Source: Oceanospirillum sp964342385 (GTDB lineage: Bacteria > Pseudomonadota > Gammaproteobacteria > Pseudomonadales > Halomonadaceae). Taken from it: DNA of 9,657 bases. Shown here one piece after another: positions 7,205 through 9,657 of the stretch (its first letter is position 1; each line of letters opens with the position of its first letter). The position numbers and the translations under genes are program-made. Location of the stretch: positions 1-9,657 of the forward strand of contig CAYFGP010000200.1 of NCBI GenBank assembly GCA_964342385.1, in the 5' to 3' direction. The notes beneath the pieces are model-generated. The model was not told where the DNA came from. It made no database searches and saw only the letters and a program-made list of their open reading frames with translations.

Positions 7205-7295
7205 CTTCATCTATCCAGCTCTCTATCTCTATTTCTATCTATCTTCTCAGCCTTTCGTTTCCATTCTTCGTCTTATTTTCTCTTCTTAATTCCTT
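7205..7295 (+). terminator. G-poor pyrimidine tract, possible Rho-dependent termination site
   Basis: Of these 91 bases, 75 are C or T and only 4 are G, with irregular CTAT/CTCT-type repetition. RNA that is C-rich and G-poor is the known loading signal for Rho, and the tract lies about 170 bp after the SulP stop with no gene in between. A simple-sequence or triplex-forming tract is an alternative. Confidence 0.4.
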
Positions 7296-7392
7296 GTTTG
7301 GGGAATAGAAAGCAGTTTTTCTCCTCTGCACAAGCCTCACTTTATATGTTCGATTTATGCAATAAACAGTTGGCTGTAACAGGGTTTTTCGT

Positions 7393-7507
7393 TCAATTAA
7401 CGCAATATAAAGTGTGTCTCAAGACTATTATGGCAGATCGATGGACGGGGATTCCCTTCTGCTGTCTTGGAGATCAAGGGTCAATTCTGAAGACTCAATT
7501 AACGCAA
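7393..7507 (+). repeat. 13-bp direct repeat upstream of the MBL-fold gene
   Basis: TCAATTAACGCAA occurs at 7393-7405 and again at 7495-7507, 102 bp apart start to start, in the leader region of the gene at 7540. The first copy abuts TATAAA (7406-7411), a possible -10 element with only a weak -35. A shorter TCAATT is at 7481. The repeats could be regulator sites or the scars of a small duplication. Confidence 0.45.
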
Positions 7508-7524
7508 CAGTAAGCACTCAGTAG

Positions 7525-7531
7525 AGAGAGG
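7525..7531 (+). promoter_or_regulatory. ribosome binding site of the MBL-fold gene
   Basis: AGAGAGG lies 8 bases before ATG at 7540 and fixes the start, which also gives a well-formed signal peptide. Confidence 0.6.
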
Positions 7532-7539
7532 TTGTCACC

Positions 7540-8433
7540 ATGTTAAAAAATACTGCAACGAAACTTTCGACGTTTTTAAAAACAACAGCGGCAGCGATTG
7601 CCATGTCATGGGGTGTTGCATCTAATGCCGCCGATGCCCCATTAGAGCTGGATGTTTATCAGGCTGATGGTAAGAGCTTTTATGTGTCATCTGTGCTGGT
7701 TAAGGGGGAGACCGAAGCCGTGTTGATTGATGCTCAGTTTACTCTGGCAGATGCCCATCAGGTGGTGGCTAAGATTCTTCGCAGCGGTAAGAAGTTAACC
7801 TCTGTCTATGTTAGTCATGGTGATCCAGATTATTACTTTGGCTTGGAAGTGATCAAACAGGCCTTCCCTGATGTGAAGGTGTATGCCACTCCTGAAACAC
7901 TCAAATACATCCGCACTTCTGTGGATAAGAAGCTAAAATTCTGGGGCCCTAAGCTGGGTGCTAATGGTCCAACCAACGTCGTGATGCCTGAATTGCTGCC
8001 GGGCGACAGCCTGAGTGTTGATGGCCATAAGTTGAATGTTATGGGCTTAGAGTCTCATCCAGAGCGTACCTTCGTTTGGATTCCCTCCATTAAATCTGTT
8101 GTGGGCGGTGTACCTGTGTACGGCAATGTCCACTTGTGGATTGCTGATGCGGGTACTAAAGCGCAACGTAACCAGTGGATCAGCATTCTGGATGAGATTA
8201 CAGAGCTTAAACCAGAAGTGGTTATTCCAGGTCACGCGACTGCCGATGCAGCAAAGAATCTGCGTTCAGTTAACTTCACTCGGGATTATCTGAAAGCGTA
8301 TGAAGTGGCGCTGGAAAAAGCCGATGACTCTCAAAGCCTGATCAAAGCGATCAACAAAAAATACCCTAATGCGGTTCTGCCGATTGCCCTGGAAATTGGT
8401 GCTAAGGTCGCAACGGGTGAAATGACGTGGTAA
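7540..8433 (+). CDS. exported metallo-beta-lactamase-fold protein with altered metal-binding motif
   Basis: This 297-residue protein has an N-terminal signal peptide (basic N-region, hydrophobic core, probable cleavage after S28-N-A30), so the mature form should be periplasmic. The rest fits the metallo-beta-lactamase (MBL) hydrolase fold: VLIDAQ near the start, SHGDPDYYFGLEVI around H93, a histidine at 173 and PGHA at H232. The usual H-x-H-x-D-H motif reads H93-G-D95-P-D97-Y98, and the usual bridging Asp site appears to be V191 in VVGGVPVYGNVH. I recall the HGDPDYYFG and VVGGVP forms from a group of proteobacterial homologues, so this may be that group's norm rather than decay. It is the first gene of a likely three-gene operon. 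Substrate and catalytic ability are unknown. Confidence 0.85.
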   Translation: MLKNTATKLSTFLKTTAAAIAMSWGVASNAADAPLELDVYQADGKSFYVSSVLVKGETEAVLIDAQFTLADAHQVVAKILRSGKKLTSVYVSHGDPDYYFGLEVIKQAFPDVKVYATPETLKYIRTSVDKKLKFWGPKLGANGPTNVVMPELLPGDSLSVDGHKLNVMGLESHPERTFVWIPSIKSVVGGVPVYGNVHLWIADAGTKAQRNQWISILDEITELKPEVVIPGHATADAAKNLRSVNFTRDYLKAYEVALEKADDSQSLIKAINKKYPNAVLPIALEIGAKVATGEMTW

Positions 8434-8915
8434 ACGCCGGCGCTTTAAAGACAGGAGTGCTAAAGACAATGCTGTGCTTGCTGGCCTTCGGGCTGGTCAG
8501 CATGGCCCATGGGGGAGGTCATATGTCTAATCTTGAGATTATCAAAAGTACCTACGAGGGCAAGAACTCAGAGGAAAACGGGCAAAACCTTCAACGTCAT
8601 GTGGCCGCTAATGTGCGCTGGACTGAGGCCACAGGCTTCCCTTACGCAGGAACTTACATCGGCTTTGAATCGATAGCCGAAAATGTTTTTCAGCGTCTGA
8701 GTTCGGAATGGATCGAGTATAAATTTGTCGTTGAGGACTATGTGGCCGATGGCGACAAGGTGGTGGCTTACGGTACGTATTCCGGCACTTATAAGGCGAC
8801 CAATAAGTACTTTGAAGCCCGTGTGGCTCATTTATGGCTGCTGGAAGGCGGAAGAATTGTCAGCTTTGAGCAATTTGTGGATAGCAAAACTGTGGTTGAT
8901 TCGATAACTAATTAG
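8427..8915 (+). CDS. SnoaL-like (NTF2-fold) protein, probably exported
   Basis: Up to 162 residues. From residue 33 it reads MSNLEIIKSTYEGKN, a typical SnoaL-like opening, followed by a single small NTF2-type domain to the C-terminus. SnoaL-like proteins are often small enzymes or binding proteins; no specific function can be given. The start is uncertain. GTG at 8427 overlaps the upstream stop by 7 bases. ATG at 8469 has AGGAG 11 bases upstream. ATG at 8523 has a strong GGGGGAGG only 4 bases away and would give a 130-residue cytoplasmic protein. The stretch KTMLCLLAFGLVSMAHG reads like a signal peptide, and both neighbouring products are exported, so a longer form is favoured. It lies directly between the MBL gene and the next NTF2-like gene. 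Confidence 0.8.
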   Translation: MVNAGALKTGVLKTMLCLLAFGLVSMAHGGGHMSNLEIIKSTYEGKNSEENGQNLQRHVAANVRWTEATGFPYAGTYIGFESIAENVFQRLSSEWIEYKFVVEDYVADGDKVVAYGTYSGTYKATNKYFEARVAHLWLLEGGRIVSFEQFVDSKTVVDSITN

Positions 8916-8925
8916 GAGTCCTGAT

Positions 8926-9351
8926 ATGAAACTGATCAAAATGATGTTGGCATTTTTACTGTTAGGCAGCGCTCTAACTTCTCATGCGGGTAATAAAACC
9001 GATATTCAGGCCATTACCTCCGTAGTTAACAGCTACTTCGAAGGGGTACGTAATGGCGATATGAAAATGCTGAAGAAAGCGTTTTATAACCAAAATATGA
9101 ACATGAAGGCGCTGTTGACGATTGATGGCAAACAGCAACTACTATCTTTGGCAGATGAAGAGGCATTTGCAGATCTGGGTAAGCGTCCTGACCCCTCTTA
9201 CTCAGGTAAGATCCTGTCGATCAATGTCTATCAACCCAATGCTGCTTTTGTCACCTTTGACTTCAATGACATGTTTATTGATGGTTTTCAGTTACTGAAG
9301 CAAGATAATCAATGGCGGATTCTGAACAAAACCTTTGTCGAGAAGCAGTAA
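8926..9351 (+). CDS. exported NTF2-like protein (putative lumazine-binding family)
   Basis: This 141-residue protein starts with a clear signal peptide (M1-K-L-I-K, hydrophobic core, likely cleavage after S19-H-A21). The mature 120 residues fit the NTF2-like fold. Elements such as VVNSYFEGVRNGDMKMLKKA, KILSINVYQPNAAFVTFDF and the closing WRILNKTF resemble the putative lumazine-binding family (Lumazine_bd_2); that name does not prove lumazine binding. Start: ATG with AGGAG (8914-8918) 7 bases upstream, overlapping the SnoaL stop codon, so translation is probably coupled. It is the last gene before an intrinsic terminator. With its neighbours it makes two NTF2-fold proteins beside an MBL-fold protein. 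Confidence 0.85.
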   Translation: MKLIKMMLAFLLLGSALTSHAGNKTDIQAITSVVNSYFEGVRNGDMKMLKKAFYNQNMNMKALLTIDGKQQLLSLADEEAFADLGKRPDPSYSGKILSINVYQPNAAFVTFDFNDMFIDGFQLLKQDNQWRILNKTFVEKQ

Positions 9352-9381
9352 CCCCTGCGAGTTAAGACCTCTCTGAGGAAG

Positions 9382-9416
9382 CCTCTGATAAAGTATTTTG
9401 TCAGAGGTTTTCGTTT
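9382..9416 (+). terminator. intrinsic terminator of the MBL/NTF2 operon
   Basis: CCTCTGATAAA (9382-9392) pairs with TTTGTCAGAGG (9397-9407) over 11 positions with one G-U, leaving a GTAT loop, and is followed directly by TTTTCGTTT. It lies 30 bp after the last stop codon of the operon. Confidence 0.85.
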
Positions 9417-9542
9417 ATCGGGGAAAGGAAAATAAGGGGACGTGTATCACAGATCATGTAGAGGAATCATATGGATCAAGGGGGAGGCACTTCTTGCTGC
9501 AGGAGCCTTTTCAACTCTCCGTTTTGTTTCATCGTCTTTATT

Positions 9543-9567
9543 ACCTGATCCAATTCAGGGATCAGGT
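9543..9567. other. hairpin, possible terminator
   Basis: ACCTGATCC and GGATCAGGT pair perfectly over nine bases around a 7-base loop. A run of six T (9575-9580) follows, 7 bases beyond the stem, which is far for an intrinsic terminator. No gene upstream of it is evident. Confidence 0.4.
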
Positions 9568-9620
9568 GGATATGTTTTTTGTGCAGGTAATGGTAAATCT
9601 CGGGTAACTATTCAGCCCCC

Positions 9621-9655
9621 TCTCAACTATTCGCTATCTTGACGGATAGTTGAGA
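9621..9655. repeat. inverted repeat at the right edge of the window
   Basis: TCTCAACTAT (9621-9630) and ATAGTTGAGA (9646-9655) are perfect 10-base arms. The stem can extend by TCG/CGG with one G-U pair, leaving a 9-base loop. The sequence ends two bases later, so what follows cannot be judged. Confidence 0.55.
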
Positions 9656-9657
9656 TC

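Larger units (their letters stand above)
9417..9657. other. non-coding right end
   Basis: After the terminator I see no convincing gene. Short open frames here lack a sensible start site, family motifs and coding character. The stretch contains a purine-rich segment (about 9419-9440) and the two hairpins listed separately. Confidence 0.5.

Noticed and set aside
337..7341. CACAAGCCTCACT occurs at 337-349 and 7329-7341, both non-coding.
   Set aside because: A 13-base match is expected about once by chance in a window this long, and the flanks do not match.
7074..7513. Two 71-codon open frames in the gap between the SulP and MBL genes.
   Set aside because: They run through hairpins and the low-complexity pyrimidine tract, have no ribosome site and encode no recognisable domain.
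9398..9642. Two overlapping short open frames, one containing GGYVFCAGNGKS, slightly like an SIS-domain glycine loop.
   Set aside because: They start in or next to the terminator, lack a ribosome site and have no further family similarity; the likeness is too short to support even a gene remnant.

Overview
The window looks like chromosomal DNA of a marine gammaproteobacterium, perhaps an Oceanospirillales-type organism. The reasons are near-balanced base composition, gammaproteobacterial-looking proteins (an MhpR-like IclR regulator, a large chemoreceptor, a SulP permease) and a sulfatase gene. The genus is a guess. No rRNA, tRNA, CRISPR array, integrase or transposase gene was found.

Layout from left to right. 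Bases 1-420 hold no gene. They contain a pair of inverted REP-like hairpin units (48-112 and 270-335) around a spacer with three 21-bp tandem repeats. Next is an IclR-family regulator on the minus strand (421-1215). It is divergent from a cytoplasmic formylglycine-type sulfatase (1468-3057), and the shared 252-bp control region carries a perfect 21-bp palindrome that is the best operator candidate. A 151-bp gap with a nested palindrome separates the sulfatase from a chemoreceptor (3209-5257), which is followed after only 14 bp by a SulP anion transporter with a STAS domain (5272-7035). A 504-bp non-coding stretch holds two hairpins, a long G-poor pyrimidine tract that may be a Rho-dependent terminator, and a 13-bp direct repeat upstream of the next operon. 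That operon (7540-9351) encodes an exported metallo-beta-lactamase-fold protein with non-canonical metal-ligand positions, a SnoaL-like protein and an exported NTF2-like (lumazine-binding-like) protein. It ends in a good intrinsic terminator. The last 240 bp are non-coding, with two more strong hairpins.

How the genes may work together (inference). The left half reads as a sulfur- or organosulfate-related locus: a regulator and sulfatase that would free sulfate in the cytoplasm, then a chemoreceptor probably co-transcribed with an anion (sulfate or bicarbonate type) transporter. The right half is a separate transcription unit for envelope proteins of unknown function. The most notable points are the chemoreceptor-SulP pairing, the exported MBL/NTF2/NTF2 trio, and the paired REP-like units, whose stems differ by a compensatory base-pair change.
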